DNA from: an uncultured Pirellulaceae bacterium
GTDB lineage: Bacteria; Planctomycetota; Planctomycetia; Pirellulales; Pirellulaceae
Assembly: GCA_937941455.1 (NCBI GenBank)
Contig: CALDHM010000011.1
Span: forward strand, 1-64,000
Direction: 5' to 3'
DNA: 64,000 nucleotides
The notes beneath the pieces are model-generated. The model was given only the letters and a program-made list of their open reading frames with translations. It was not told the DNA's origin and made no database searches. The translations under genes were made by a program, and so were the position numbers. Numbering within the stretch: position 1 is the first letter of the stretch; each line of letters begins with the position of its first letter. Of the stretch, positions 54,513-63,397 are shown piece after piece.

Positions 54513-54960
54513 CGCATCAGCCTCTCTCATTTTTATGATCCTCGAAAACAATCTCGAAAGGTTGACAAGGAATCCTGTAACCGAGTTTCCGCCAGCGCTT
54601 CAATTGCGAAAAGCTGATGCGATGGCCCCGGTTGATTTGGACGCTCTGTTGGGCAATCTCGCAGGAGCCAACGATTCGCATTGGAGTCTGCTCCCAATCA
54701 GTGGGGCAACGCGCTCAAGCATTGAACAACAAAATTCTGTCGGTTTGTGTGGACGTTTCCACGACGATCAGATCGTACGTTCGTCTCACGCGTTTCCAAC
54801 ATATCGTGTGCCATGTTTCGTGAATCGACCTAGGCCGACGCAAACTAGTTTAAAAGATGGTCGGCGAATTGCTAGACTTCCTCCCAAAACTATTCTCCGG
54901 AACCCATCAACGTCCCATTGTCAAGAAAGAACTGCCCACTAGTCTGTGAGTCACGACTGA

Positions 54961-55043
54961 TCAGCCGCTCGGAAATGGTCTGATTTTTGCGTGGAAATCG
55001 GACGCTAGAGCGTTCCGGCAAATCTGATCGGGACAAAGCCTAG
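54961..55043 (-). repeat. Family-A repeat, copy 4, fragment (reversed)
   Basis: It carries GGACGCTAGAGCGTTCC and GGGACAAAGCCTAG of the family-A element in the same orientation as copy 1; the left arm is degenerate. It directly abuts the family-B copy. Confidence 0.8.
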
Positions 55044-55111
55044 TGCCCATCCCAAAACCAAAAGCACCCGTAACCTGAAGCGTAAGCGAGGGCTGGTTTT
55101 GGAATAGGCTC
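55043..55111 (+). repeat. Family-B palindromic repeat, copy 2 (69 bp)
   Basis: GTGCCCATCCCAAAACCA at the left pairs with TGGTTTTGGAATAGGCTC at the right; the loop holds GAAGCGTAAGCGAG as in copy 1. It sits between two family-A fragments. Confidence 0.85.
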
Positions 55112-55146
55112 CTAGTACCCTGCGGCTGACGTGGTGTCGGAAAAGC
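55112..55146 (+). repeat. Family-A repeat, fragment 5
   Basis: CTAGTACCCTGCGGCTGAC is identical to the internal part of copy 2, followed by a degenerate right arm. It may be the other side of a family-A element split by a family-B element. Confidence 0.65.
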
Positions 55147-55270
55147 TTTGAAGTGCACCGAGATCAAGTCGCGACCTTGGCTCACCGAGCGAAAAAAAAC
55201 GCTGGTCTTCGCGATATTGCCCTAAAGCCAGCGCCATTCGGAAATTCGAGGAGGCTTTCGAACGGGCCCG

Positions 55271-55993
55271 TTAGTCCCGCGAGCTCATGAACAGCTGAAG
55301 GACATACCAAAACAGCGTGCCCAAAGAGGAAAACAGGGTCAGTGCCGCGGCGACCGATTGATCCGTGCGATAGTGGTGCAAGATGCTCGATGTATTGTAA
55401 AGGATGTAGCCTGACATCAGCACGACCATGGCACCGCTAAACCAAAATCCCCAACCTCCCAAGTTGAAGATCGTCGCGGCGATGACATATGCCAACGCGG
55501 CAAGGCCAGCAACAAACAAAAACGTTCTCAGGAACGAAAAATCTAGCCGAGTGAGGAGCACGAACAAGGTCAATCCGCCGAAAATCGTCAGCGTGGTAAT
55601 GGCTGCCATCGGAATGGCACCGGGGCTGACGCGATGGGCGAGATACAGCAGCGGTGCCAAAATGATGGCCTCAGCGCAAGTGAACAGCGCCAAGCCGGCG
55701 TATTGGGTCCCCAAGGTCTTGCCGGTGTGTGCCCAGTAGTCCGCGATCCAACTGACGAGCATGAACGCTCCGAGCACAATCAGCCAGCTATACCGCATGC
55801 CAAACGCCCAACCAACGAAAGCCTCCAACTGCGGTGTGAAAAAGGTGAACATGGTCAACTGCAACATGACGAATGCGAAAATCGCTCCCGCCAGATGCAG
55901 GTAGGTATTTCGAATGAATGAGATACGTTCATCAATCGCGGCCACGGCGGCAATGTTGTACGTGTGGGGGGGGAGGTAAGGGTTGGATGACAT
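55271..55993 (-). CDS. Bax inhibitor-1/YccA family membrane protein
   Basis: 240 residues from ATG 55993 (a second ATG lies four codons upstream). Seven membrane helices, with the family patterns NTYLHLAGAIFAFVMLQL and VLMSGYILYNTSSILHHYR near the C-terminus. BI-1/YccA proteins are integral membrane proteins with a pH-sensitive calcium-leak activity or, in E. coli, inhibition of FtsH. It shares its strand with the aromatic amino acid hydroxylase gene upstream; co-transcription is not shown. Confidence 0.92.
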   Translation of the reverse strand: MSSNPYLPPHTYNIAAVAAIDERISFIRNTYLHLAGAIFAFVMLQLTMFTFFTPQLEAFVGWAFGMRYSWLIVLGAFMLVSWIADYWAHTGKTLGTQYAGLALFTCAEAIILAPLLYLAHRVSPGAIPMAAITTLTIFGGLTLFVLLTRLDFSFLRTFLFVAGLAALAYVIAATIFNLGGWGFWFSGAMVVLMSGYILYNTSSILHHYRTDQSVAAALTLFSSLGTLFWYVLQLFMSSRD

Positions 55994-56219
55994 GGCTGAC
56001 CTCATGTTGGGAAAGATTCGAAGGCGGACGACGCTACGAGCAATCGCCTCGCCTTATTATAGACGGGTTTCGCAAGAGAAAGAAAGAGAAATTCCCAGGC
56101 CGTCGCGCATTCAGCCTTCAGCTCTTCACGGGGTTCTCCAATCGACCATGGCCAGAAGCAACAAAAACTCAGGAAGCGGCGAGCAGAGTAGAATTTTGCA
56201 AAAAAAAAGAAAGTCTCGT

Positions 56220-57533
56220 TTATGAACGATCGTGACGATTTTTCCACCAGTTCACAATCGATGGCGGGACTGGGGGCGGCGGCAACTTCAGGTCGCGATA
56301 ACCGTTGGCTTCATCGAAGCCGGCAGCGATAATGTTAAGATTTCGCGTCGCGCAGCGAGTTAAACATTCGTCTAGCTGGTCGCCTGCCTGCAACCGAAAA
56401 TACTTTTCGTTGATTCCAGTCACTCCGCGCCCGACGTTGATGACTTGATCTCCCGGTACGATTTCCCGCCAGGTGTAATGGGGAAGTTCCATCGCTCGCT
56501 TGGCCGCCCACACGATCCGCTCGGGAGTCAGCGACTCGAGCCGATCGAAGCTTTTCATCACGAAGTAGGTTTTTTGGAATTCGCTGATCAAGTAGTCCGT
56601 AACGGCCAACCGCAAGAGATCGGCATCTTTGGCCGGATCGATCAGGACGCGGGATGGCTCGGGAGAATCGATGCTGAAAATCGTCTCGCCTGGCGAGGAT
56701 AGAATACCTGCCCCAAAATCGCGGACTTCGCCGTCTTGCATGACGAGGCCGAATTCTACGGTAAACCAATAAATGCGACCAGCGTACAACAGCAATTCAT
56801 CCGCCCACGCGATGATTTTGGCCTTTTCGTCCTCCGACTGCGCCTGCTTCAGCTTTTCATCCCGTTCGGCGTAAACCATATCCCGGGCCTTGCCGTGATT
56901 TCGCATGACCGAGGCGACGGCCGGAATCGTGAACGTTGCTACATGCCCGGCGACGTCGTGACCGATGTCGGGCTCTTGTAAATAGTCCTGCTCCAGAGCA
57001 CGCATGAACGTCGTCACCGGGAAAAACCGGCGGCTATGGCACGTGAAGAACAACTCCGCCGGGATGATCTCGCTGACCGTTGCCAATTGCCAACCCGTCG
57101 CCTGATAAATCCGCGCGTTGAGCAGATAGTAATCGGGTATCGTTGTCCCGCGAATCGCGAAGAGTTGTTCACCCTCGAGGTATTCGCGGCACGCATAACG
57201 ATGTTTGGTTTTTTGCTGCTCGACGATCAGGCAAGCCCAGCTCAGGTGCTCGGCCAGCGAGTATTGATCAAAGTGTTGAAAATTTTCGTAAGGTCCCAAA
57301 TCGACCGATTCGTCGGTAAGGGAGCCGACACCAAACGGGGCAGCCGACTCCGCCAGAGCCAGATACTTTTCTGCAGTTTCCGGCGGAATCGGAAAACGGA
57401 CGTCGGTCCTGGCGAGTTGTTCTTTGAGAGCGACGATCCGCTGAGCAAAATCAGGCGGCACCACATCGCGGAGGCTTAACCCGTGCCTTGCCGCGATTTC
57501 CGAAAGTTGTGATTCGGTGAAGGTCGCACTCAT
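56220..57533 (-). CDS. Biopterin-dependent aromatic amino acid hydroxylase
   Basis: 437 residues. The iron site is clear: RRFFPVTTFMRALEQDYLQ and EPDIGHDVAGHVATF (His and His in HxxxxH) and YWFTVEFGLV (Glu). The N-terminal ~100 residues are a variable region, and the last 90 residues extend beyond the usual catalytic domain (IPGDQVINVGRGV-type segment). It hydroxylates phenylalanine, or another aromatic amino acid, using tetrahydropterin and O2. No pterin gene is nearby. Such enzymes are known in planctomycetes. Exact substrate is open. Confidence 0.92.
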   Translation of the reverse strand: MSATFTESQLSEIAARHGLSLRDVVPPDFAQRIVALKEQLARTDVRFPIPPETAEKYLALAESAAPFGVGSLTDESVDLGPYENFQHFDQYSLAEHLSWACLIVEQQKTKHRYACREYLEGEQLFAIRGTTIPDYYLLNARIYQATGWQLATVSEIIPAELFFTCHSRRFFPVTTFMRALEQDYLQEPDIGHDVAGHVATFTIPAVASVMRNHGKARDMVYAERDEKLKQAQSEDEKAKIIAWADELLLYAGRIYWFTVEFGLVMQDGEVRDFGAGILSSPGETIFSIDSPEPSRVLIDPAKDADLLRLAVTDYLISEFQKTYFVMKSFDRLESLTPERIVWAAKRAMELPHYTWREIVPGDQVINVGRGVTGINEKYFRLQAGDQLDECLTRCATRNLNIIAAGFDEANGYRDLKLPPPPVPPSIVNWWKNRHDRS

Positions 57534-57566
57534 GGCAGGTAACTTTCGTTCATTAAGAGCCCATGT

Positions 57567-59375
57567 TTAGGCGAGATCGCGATCCTCGAACAAGACCAAC
57601 GCCAACAAAATCGCCGCGGATCCATACAGTAACGTGTACACCGTTGACCAACCTAGGTAGATCCATGGCACCGTGCTATTGGTATTGATCGCCGTTTGCA
57701 CGTCGAAGTGATTCAGCACAGGGAAGATGATCGAGATGAACTGCCCGAAGAATCGTACCGTATCGATCGAGCCGGCCACTTGCTCGCTCATGACGATCAG
57801 CGGCGTCAGGTGTCCCAGCACATATATGCAGAAGCAGATCATTAGATTGGCCGTTACCCCCAAGCGGGTTGAAATGGCCACGCTGATTGCCACGAAGATC
57901 ACGACCTCCAGAAATGCTAAAAAAATCGCCGGCAAAACATGAGTTGCCTCCCTGAAGCAGACGGTCCATTCGACCATTTCCATCGACATTTCACGGGCAT
58001 CATAGACAGGCTTGTAGGAAACCCAGAAGAAAAACCAGATTCCTAAAATCAGGAACAAGATGGCGATGGCCGATGAAATCCCAAAAATTTTGCCAAGAAT
58101 GAACTGCCGACGTCCCACGGGCTTGCTCAACACCGTCAACGCCGTCCGCCCTTCGATCTCATCGGCGACCGATTTACTTGCGGCCCAAATTGCAACAAAA
58201 ATTGCAATGACCTTCAGTAGCGTCAGTCCCGAATCCTTATACATCTTGATGTCTTCCCCCAGCGTGTTGTAGGGAATGTAGATGGACACGACAACGAAGA
58301 TCGCTCCTAGCACAAGTATCAACAGAAAAATCGGTTGGCTGACTTCGGATTTGAACGTCGACAAGGCGATCGCTGTGACCTTCGGTGCCAAAATCAACAG
58401 GCTCAAATAAACCGCGAATAGCGCGAACGTCGCAAAGGCCATGACCGGAATCAAATAGACCTCCGGGTACTGCGGCATCACAAGGTATTCCATGCGGATC
58501 GTTGCCGGATTTTTGCCGCGATTGGCGATGTACAGACCCTCGAGTTCTTTTTCTGGAATGATGGTTCCCCGCGAAAATCCCATTCCATTTTGCAACGATG
58601 TCGACGGGACCCGAAAGAACTGATCGATTTGAGTCGAAATGGTGATCGGCTCGGCGGCGACTTGGAGATTCTGATTCGCGAAGAACCGCAATTGTTGCAG
58701 TTCGCGGCCGTCGATCGTAATTCTCTTGCCGAACTGTTCGAACGGAACAAATTGCCCTCCCTCTCCGTCAGGCGTCGGCGCGAAGTCGATCAATTCTTGA
58801 CGGTACACGCCGCTAGTCGGCAACCGGGCCAAGGAACGGAGCATTCCCCGCGGGTCGTCCACGATCTTGAACACGCCGAAGCCGTTGAAGATGCCGAGGA
58901 TCAGACCGAGCGCTGCGAAACCGGCCAGGACCGTCGAGATCACGGTCAGCCAATACAGAAAACCTTCCTTGATCAGCACCAGCACTTCGTCGATCCGTTT
59001 CTTCGATCCCAGTCGCCAGAATCCGAAGCCGACGATCAAACAGAAGACGGCACAAAAAATGACCCCCAACAACGAGCCGCGGCCGTCAGGACTGGAAATT
59101 TTGAACAAATTTTCCCGGTCGTACAGCAACGACAAGGCGAACAGGCAGCCCGCAAACAACGCGGCGGCAACCAGCAGCGAACTGAAAACATAAGCCGTGC
59201 GATGTTCGGCGATCGTGTTCAGGCCCGGAACCTTCGATATCAGGGCGATCAAGCCGACAAAGAGCATCACAAACACCAAGCCGACGGTAACGCCAACGGA
59301 AAAAATCCACGTCGGCGTGAACCAGTTCATGATTTCAATCGACTGCGCCAGCAATTGGAGGTTGGTTTCAATCAT
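57567..59375 (-). CDS. ABC-2 type transporter permease
   Basis: 602 residues from ATG 59375 (a TTG four codons upstream is possible). It has about ten membrane segments: one cluster in the first 190 residues, a soluble extracytoplasmic loop of about 130 residues (VYRQELIDFAPTPDGEG) and the ABC-2 core near residues 330-600, with EIEGRTALTVLSKPVGRRQFILGK, the usual cytoplasmic signature of ABC-2 permeases. No ATPase gene is adjacent, so it must pair with one coded elsewhere. Exported substrate unknown. The hydroxylase gene follows 33 bases downstream. Confidence 0.85.
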   Translation of the reverse strand: MIETNLQLLAQSIEIMNWFTPTWIFSVGVTVGLVFVMLFVGLIALISKVPGLNTIAEHRTAYVFSSLLVAAALFAGCLFALSLLYDRENLFKISSPDGRGSLLGVIFCAVFCLIVGFGFWRLGSKKRIDEVLVLIKEGFLYWLTVISTVLAGFAALGLILGIFNGFGVFKIVDDPRGMLRSLARLPTSGVYRQELIDFAPTPDGEGGQFVPFEQFGKRITIDGRELQQLRFFANQNLQVAAEPITISTQIDQFFRVPSTSLQNGMGFSRGTIIPEKELEGLYIANRGKNPATIRMEYLVMPQYPEVYLIPVMAFATFALFAVYLSLLILAPKVTAIALSTFKSEVSQPIFLLILVLGAIFVVVSIYIPYNTLGEDIKMYKDSGLTLLKVIAIFVAIWAASKSVADEIEGRTALTVLSKPVGRRQFILGKIFGISSAIAILFLILGIWFFFWVSYKPVYDAREMSMEMVEWTVCFREATHVLPAIFLAFLEVVIFVAISVAISTRLGVTANLMICFCIYVLGHLTPLIVMSEQVAGSIDTVRFFGQFISIIFPVLNHFDVQTAINTNSTVPWIYLGWSTVYTLLYGSAAILLALVLFEDRDLA

Positions 59376-59512
59376 TCCCAGAATCAATACAAAGTCGAAT
59401 TTTCGCCATCATGCCGCCACACCTTTACATTATGGTTCCGAAGATTCGATTGTTCAAAGGGGGATGAACTGCTGCGGCCAAGCCGTGCGTGCAGCATGGG
59501 CCTTGCAAGCCA

Positions 59513-60565
59513 TCAAGTGCCAACGAAACGCGTGTACAGAGCCCGTGCTAACGTGGTGTCGTCCGTTCCCTCGATGATCGCTCGACCGTCGGCGAATACG
59601 GTAATCCGCTGCGGATCGATGACAAACCTGACGTAATAAGGATTGCATTGGATGGACAAACCGGCGGCGGCGATGCGTTCGGCCAGCTTTGCCAAGTCAC
59701 GCTGCTGCGAATCACCGGGGTTGATTTGAATCGACTTTCGACCGCACAGGCGGATCGTCTCCGAAAAACGATTCCCCTCGAGCCATTCAAATCGGCGGGC
59801 GAAACACGTTGGACATTTGTTCTCGTCCCTCAGGCGATCGAGCGGCAACACCCGAGTTCGATGATTCCACAGGGAGACGACATGCAATCCGGCTGCGACC
59901 GCGTGGTCGTTATGGGAAAGGATTTTGATCGCCTCCATGGCTTGCCATGCGGCCATGGTGTAGACAATTGGCCCTAAAACGCCTGCTGTGTCGCAGGTAT
60001 CGATCGTTCCGGGTGGTCCCAGCGGCATCAGGCAGCGCAGGCATGGCGTGCTGCCGGGGTGGACCACGAGCATTTGACCGTCGCTACCCAAGCAACCGGT
60101 GTAGATCCAAGGCTTCCCCTCACGCACAGCGAGATCATTCAACAAAAAGCGAATCTCGAAGTTGTCGGTTCCGTCGAGAATCAAATCGACATCGCGAGAG
60201 AATTCCACAACGTTTCTCGGTGTGACGTCGGCTACGATCGATTCGATGGAGATTTCCGAATTAATTTGCCTCAAGCGATTCCGCGCTGCGATGGCTTTTG
60301 GCGTTCCCTCGCGCGCATCTCGCTCATCGAACAGGGATTGCCGCTGCAAATTGCTCAAGTCCACAAAATCCCGATCGACCAAACGCAAAAAGCCGACACC
60401 GGCCCGCGCCAGAATTTCCGCGGTGACCGTCCCGAGGGCGCCGACGCCGACCAGCAAAACTTTGCCAGCGGCCAGGCATTCGTGCCCCTCCCTCCCCAGA
60501 GGTTGGAACCGAATTTGTCGGGAATAGCGATCGTGATGGAGGTAAGTCTCTTGCGAATTACTCAT
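59513..60565 (-). CDS. ThiF/MoeB-type adenylyltransferase (E1-like)
   Basis: 350 residues from ATG 60565, which overlaps the end of the UvrA-like gene by eight bases (ATGAGTAA). Rossmann site KVLLVGVGALGTVTAEIL, Arg/Asp block DLSNLQRQSLF, catalytic-cysteine region DTCDTAGVLGPIV and two zinc Cys pairs (CLRCLM and CPTCFARR). It adenylates the C-terminus of a ubiquitin-like sulfur carrier (ThiS or MoaD) for thiamine or molybdopterin sulfur transfer. No carrier gene is in the window. The C-terminal ~90 residues are a separate small domain. The overlap suggests coupled translation with the UvrA paralogue. Confidence 0.9.
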   Translation of the reverse strand: MSNSQETYLHHDRYSRQIRFQPLGREGHECLAAGKVLLVGVGALGTVTAEILARAGVGFLRLVDRDFVDLSNLQRQSLFDERDAREGTPKAIAARNRLRQINSEISIESIVADVTPRNVVEFSRDVDLILDGTDNFEIRFLLNDLAVREGKPWIYTGCLGSDGQMLVVHPGSTPCLRCLMPLGPPGTIDTCDTAGVLGPIVYTMAAWQAMEAIKILSHNDHAVAAGLHVVSLWNHRTRVLPLDRLRDENKCPTCFARRFEWLEGNRFSETIRLCGRKSIQINPGDSQQRDLAKLAERIAAAGLSIQCNPYYVRFVIDPQRITVFADGRAIIEGTDDTTLARALYTRFVGT

Positions 60566-63380
60566 GACGGTAGAGCCAGCGCCCGAAGCGCGAGGTCGCG
60601 GAGGTAGCCATCTCCTGCGGGGGCCCTTGAAACAGAACCACCCCCCCTGCCGAGCCTGAACCGGGACCAAGTTCGATCAGCCAGTCCGCATCATGAGCGA
60701 GCAACGGCTGATTGTCAACGACGATCAGCGAATGGCCTACCGACAGCAACGAATCGAAACAATCGACTAAACGCGACAGCTCCGCGGGATGCAAGCCCTT
60801 GGTCGGGTGCATGACGACGAATAATTTTCGGCCGCGGGCAATCGTGCCCAGATACTGGGCGAGCTTGAGTCGCCGTTCCTCCCCATGGCTCAATGTCCGC
60901 AGCGATTGGCCGAGGCGGAGATAGCCGAGTTCGGCATCCATTAGCGATTTGAGGGTCAGCTGCAGCTTTTTTTGTCCGCGGAAAAAGGGAAATGCTTGCT
61001 GCGCCGTCATCTCCAATACTTCCGTGATATTTTTTCCGCGATACTGGGCCTTGAGCACGTTCGGGCGAAACCGCGTTCCGCGACACTCATCGCACACCAG
61101 GCGCATGTCGGCCAGAAAATGCATATCGACATCCAGAAACCCCTCACCCAAACATTTCTCACAGCGACCACCGGCCACATTAAAACTGAAATGACTTGCT
61201 TTCAGGCCTTGCCGTTTCGCCTCTTCGGTTTCTGCAAATAGATTGCGGATCAATGCGTAGGTGTTCATGACCGTCGCGGGATTGCTGCGGCTGCTGCGCG
61301 GGGCGGGTGCATCGTCCACCAGCACAACTCCTTCGATTCGGTCAGCGCCGATCAGTTTTTCGTGGGGGAGGGGCGGGTCATCGGCCTCGCCAAAATGTGC
61401 AGCAAGTGCCTGATAGAGCGTATCGCGAATCAGCGAGGTTTTGCCCGACGCTTTAACGCCGACGACCTGCACCAGTACCCCAAGAGGAACGTCGAGGTCG
61501 ATCCCCTTCAAATTGCGGCCCGTACAGCCGCGGATGCCAACGACCTTGAGCGGGGAGGTGGGCCGCGGTGTTCGTGCGTCACGATGAAAAGGCTTGAGGT
61601 AACGTCCTGTTGGCGATTGTGGATGCTTTGCCAAGCGGCTGGGAGGGCCATCGAAGACGATCGCCCCCCCCTGCTCTCCCGACCCCGGACCAAGCTCGAT
61701 GACTCGCTCGCAAGATCGAATCAAATGAGTGGAGTGGTCGGCCACGATGACCGTATTTTTCCGAGCAGATAATTGCTCGAGCGCCTTGACGACGTTCTCG
61801 GCGTCGTCGGGGTGAAGGCCAGAGGTTGGTTCGTCGAAGGCGTAAACCAAATTGACGAGAGAGGAGCGGATCAGCCGACCGATCATCAGCAGTTGCCGCT
61901 CGCCGCCGCTGACGGTTTGCATGGGCCGTCCTAGGGGGAGGTCGCCAAGCCCCAGGTCGAGCAATCCTCCCGTCAATTCCAATATTCGCAGCGCGATCAT
62001 TCGTCCGGGTGTTTCCAGGACTGCGTCAGCCGCCAGATCGCGCAGGAAGCCATCGAGCTCCTGCAAAGTCATTGCATAAATTTGAGCGATGTTTCTGCCG
62101 CCAACGCGGTATACTAACGCTGCTTCATTCCAGCGTGCGCCACGGCAAGTTTGGCACGGATGAAAACTTTTCCAGCGAGCCGCGAAGATGCGCATGTGCA
62201 TCTTGTAGCGCTTTTTCTCGACCCACCGAAAAAAACCGGTCACGCCACCAAAACTTCGCTCCGGCACGCCGTCCCAAATCAGCTGCCGCACGGTTTTGGA
62301 AAGTTTGCGATACGGCAGATCGACATCGATCCCGTAGTCGCCCGCCAGCGCCAGCAGTTCCTCCCGCTCGTGCTGATAGCTCGGCGAGTTCCAAGGAGCG
62401 ATCGCTCCCTGCCGGATTGACAGGCTTTCATCGGGGACAATTTTCTGTGGATCGTAGGTGCTGACGCTTCCCAAACCTTCACAAGTCGGGCAGGCTCCCA
62501 ACGGGCTCGAGTTGCTCAGCCGTTGTGGATCTGGCGCAAAGAAACGCCGGCGGCAACCGCTGCAAATCAGGTCGCGAAAAAATGACGACTCGCTCCAGCA
62601 TGCCCCATCAATCGACCGTGACGAAGTATTCGGGAGGGACTCGTCGTTCGACGCCAGTTCTCGCACGATCGTGCAGGCTCCGCCACCCTGTTCCAATGCT
62701 GTCGTGACCGAATCGATGATGCGTTCGCGGGGTGCCTTGCCTGCCACCAAGCGATCCACGATGACAAGTGTCGAGGGAGCCAGCGAACCGTCGATTTCGT
62801 CCAGCGTCCGTATGCGATCGCCGACGAGCACTCGCGAAAAACCGGCCCGTCGCAGTTCTTTGGCGGTATGACGTTCATCGTCGTCGGTTGGGAATCCGAC
62901 CATGATTTTGACTCCCGCAGGAATTTTGTCGATCCATGCCACGATCGACTCGGTTGTGTGGCGAACGACGGGCTTTTGACACGCGGGGCAGACAATCGCT
63001 CCGGCTCGTGTGAACAGCAACTGCAAGTGATGAAGCAACTCGATGGCAGAAGCTACGGTCGCCTTTCGGCCAAAGCGAACGGGTCTGGCAAAGTAGCCGA
63101 TGGCCGGCGGAATACCCTGGAGCGACTCGGCGGCCGGCCGTTCGATTTGATCGAGAAATTGCCGAGCGTAGGGGGAAAACGTTTCGACATAACGGCGTTG
63201 GCCTTCGGCGAAGATCGTGCCGAAAACCAGGCTCGATTTGCCACTGCCGCTCGGGCCGCAAACGGCCAGTCGCTGGCCATGGGGAATTTCCAAGTCGATA
63301 TTCTTGAGGTTGTTGACGCGCACTCCGCAAAGCTTGATCGCCTTGCGGTGCCGCACGACCTTATCGGTGGCTTGTTTCAT
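60558..63380 (-). CDS. Divergent UvrA paralogue with a degenerate second ATPase site
   Basis: 940 residues from ATG 63380; a longer frame to 63515 overlaps the superoxide dismutase gene and is rejected. Layout follows UvrA: first Walker A CGPSGSGKSSL, zinc pairs CPACQKP and CSGCRRRF, signature VSGGERQLLMIG, Walker B FDEPTSGLHP. The second half keeps a zinc pair (CEKCLGEGF, CDECRGTRF) but its nucleotide site is altered: Walker A VKASGKTSL, signature LSHGEERR and Walker B MHPT (60801-60812) in place of DEPT. Hence a one-sided ATPase. It probably works in DNA-damage or drug resistance, not as the main UvrA. It starts 17 bases after the sodA stop. Confidence 0.88.
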   Translation of the reverse strand: MKQATDKVVRHRKAIKLCGVRVNNLKNIDLEIPHGQRLAVCGPSGSGKSSLVFGTIFAEGQRRYVETFSPYARQFLDQIERPAAESLQGIPPAIGYFARPVRFGRKATVASAIELLHHLQLLFTRAGAIVCPACQKPVVRHTTESIVAWIDKIPAGVKIMVGFPTDDDERHTAKELRRAGFSRVLVGDRIRTLDEIDGSLAPSTLVIVDRLVAGKAPRERIIDSVTTALEQGGGACTIVRELASNDESLPNTSSRSIDGACWSESSFFRDLICSGCRRRFFAPDPQRLSNSSPLGACPTCEGLGSVSTYDPQKIVPDESLSIRQGAIAPWNSPSYQHEREELLALAGDYGIDVDLPYRKLSKTVRQLIWDGVPERSFGGVTGFFRWVEKKRYKMHMRIFAARWKSFHPCQTCRGARWNEAALVYRVGGRNIAQIYAMTLQELDGFLRDLAADAVLETPGRMIALRILELTGGLLDLGLGDLPLGRPMQTVSGGERQLLMIGRLIRSSLVNLVYAFDEPTSGLHPDDAENVVKALEQLSARKNTVIVADHSTHLIRSCERVIELGPGSGEQGGAIVFDGPPSRLAKHPQSPTGRYLKPFHRDARTPRPTSPLKVVGIRGCTGRNLKGIDLDVPLGVLVQVVGVKASGKTSLIRDTLYQALAAHFGEADDPPLPHEKLIGADRIEGVVLVDDAPAPRSSRSNPATVMNTYALIRNLFAETEEAKRQGLKASHFSFNVAGGRCEKCLGEGFLDVDMHFLADMRLVCDECRGTRFRPNVLKAQYRGKNITEVLEMTAQQAFPFFRGQKKLQLTLKSLMDAELGYLRLGQSLRTLSHGEERRLKLAQYLGTIARGRKLFVVMHPTKGLHPAELSRLVDCFDSLLSVGHSLIVVDNQPLLAHDADWLIELGPGSGSAGGVVLFQGPPQEMATSATSRFGRWLYRHE

Positions 63381-63397
63381 GCGGATAGCAGCGACTG

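Larger units (their letters stand above)
54513..55270. other. Long gene-free gap with composite repeats
   Basis: 758 bases. Between 54961 and 55146 lie a reversed family-A fragment, a complete family-B copy and a forward family-A fragment, in that order. Nothing else recognised. Confidence 0.6.

Noticed and set aside
58590-59636. A 348-codon open frame opposite the ABC-2 permease
   Set aside because: It is the antisense shadow of a well-supported membrane protein gene; its product is low-complexity and matches nothing.
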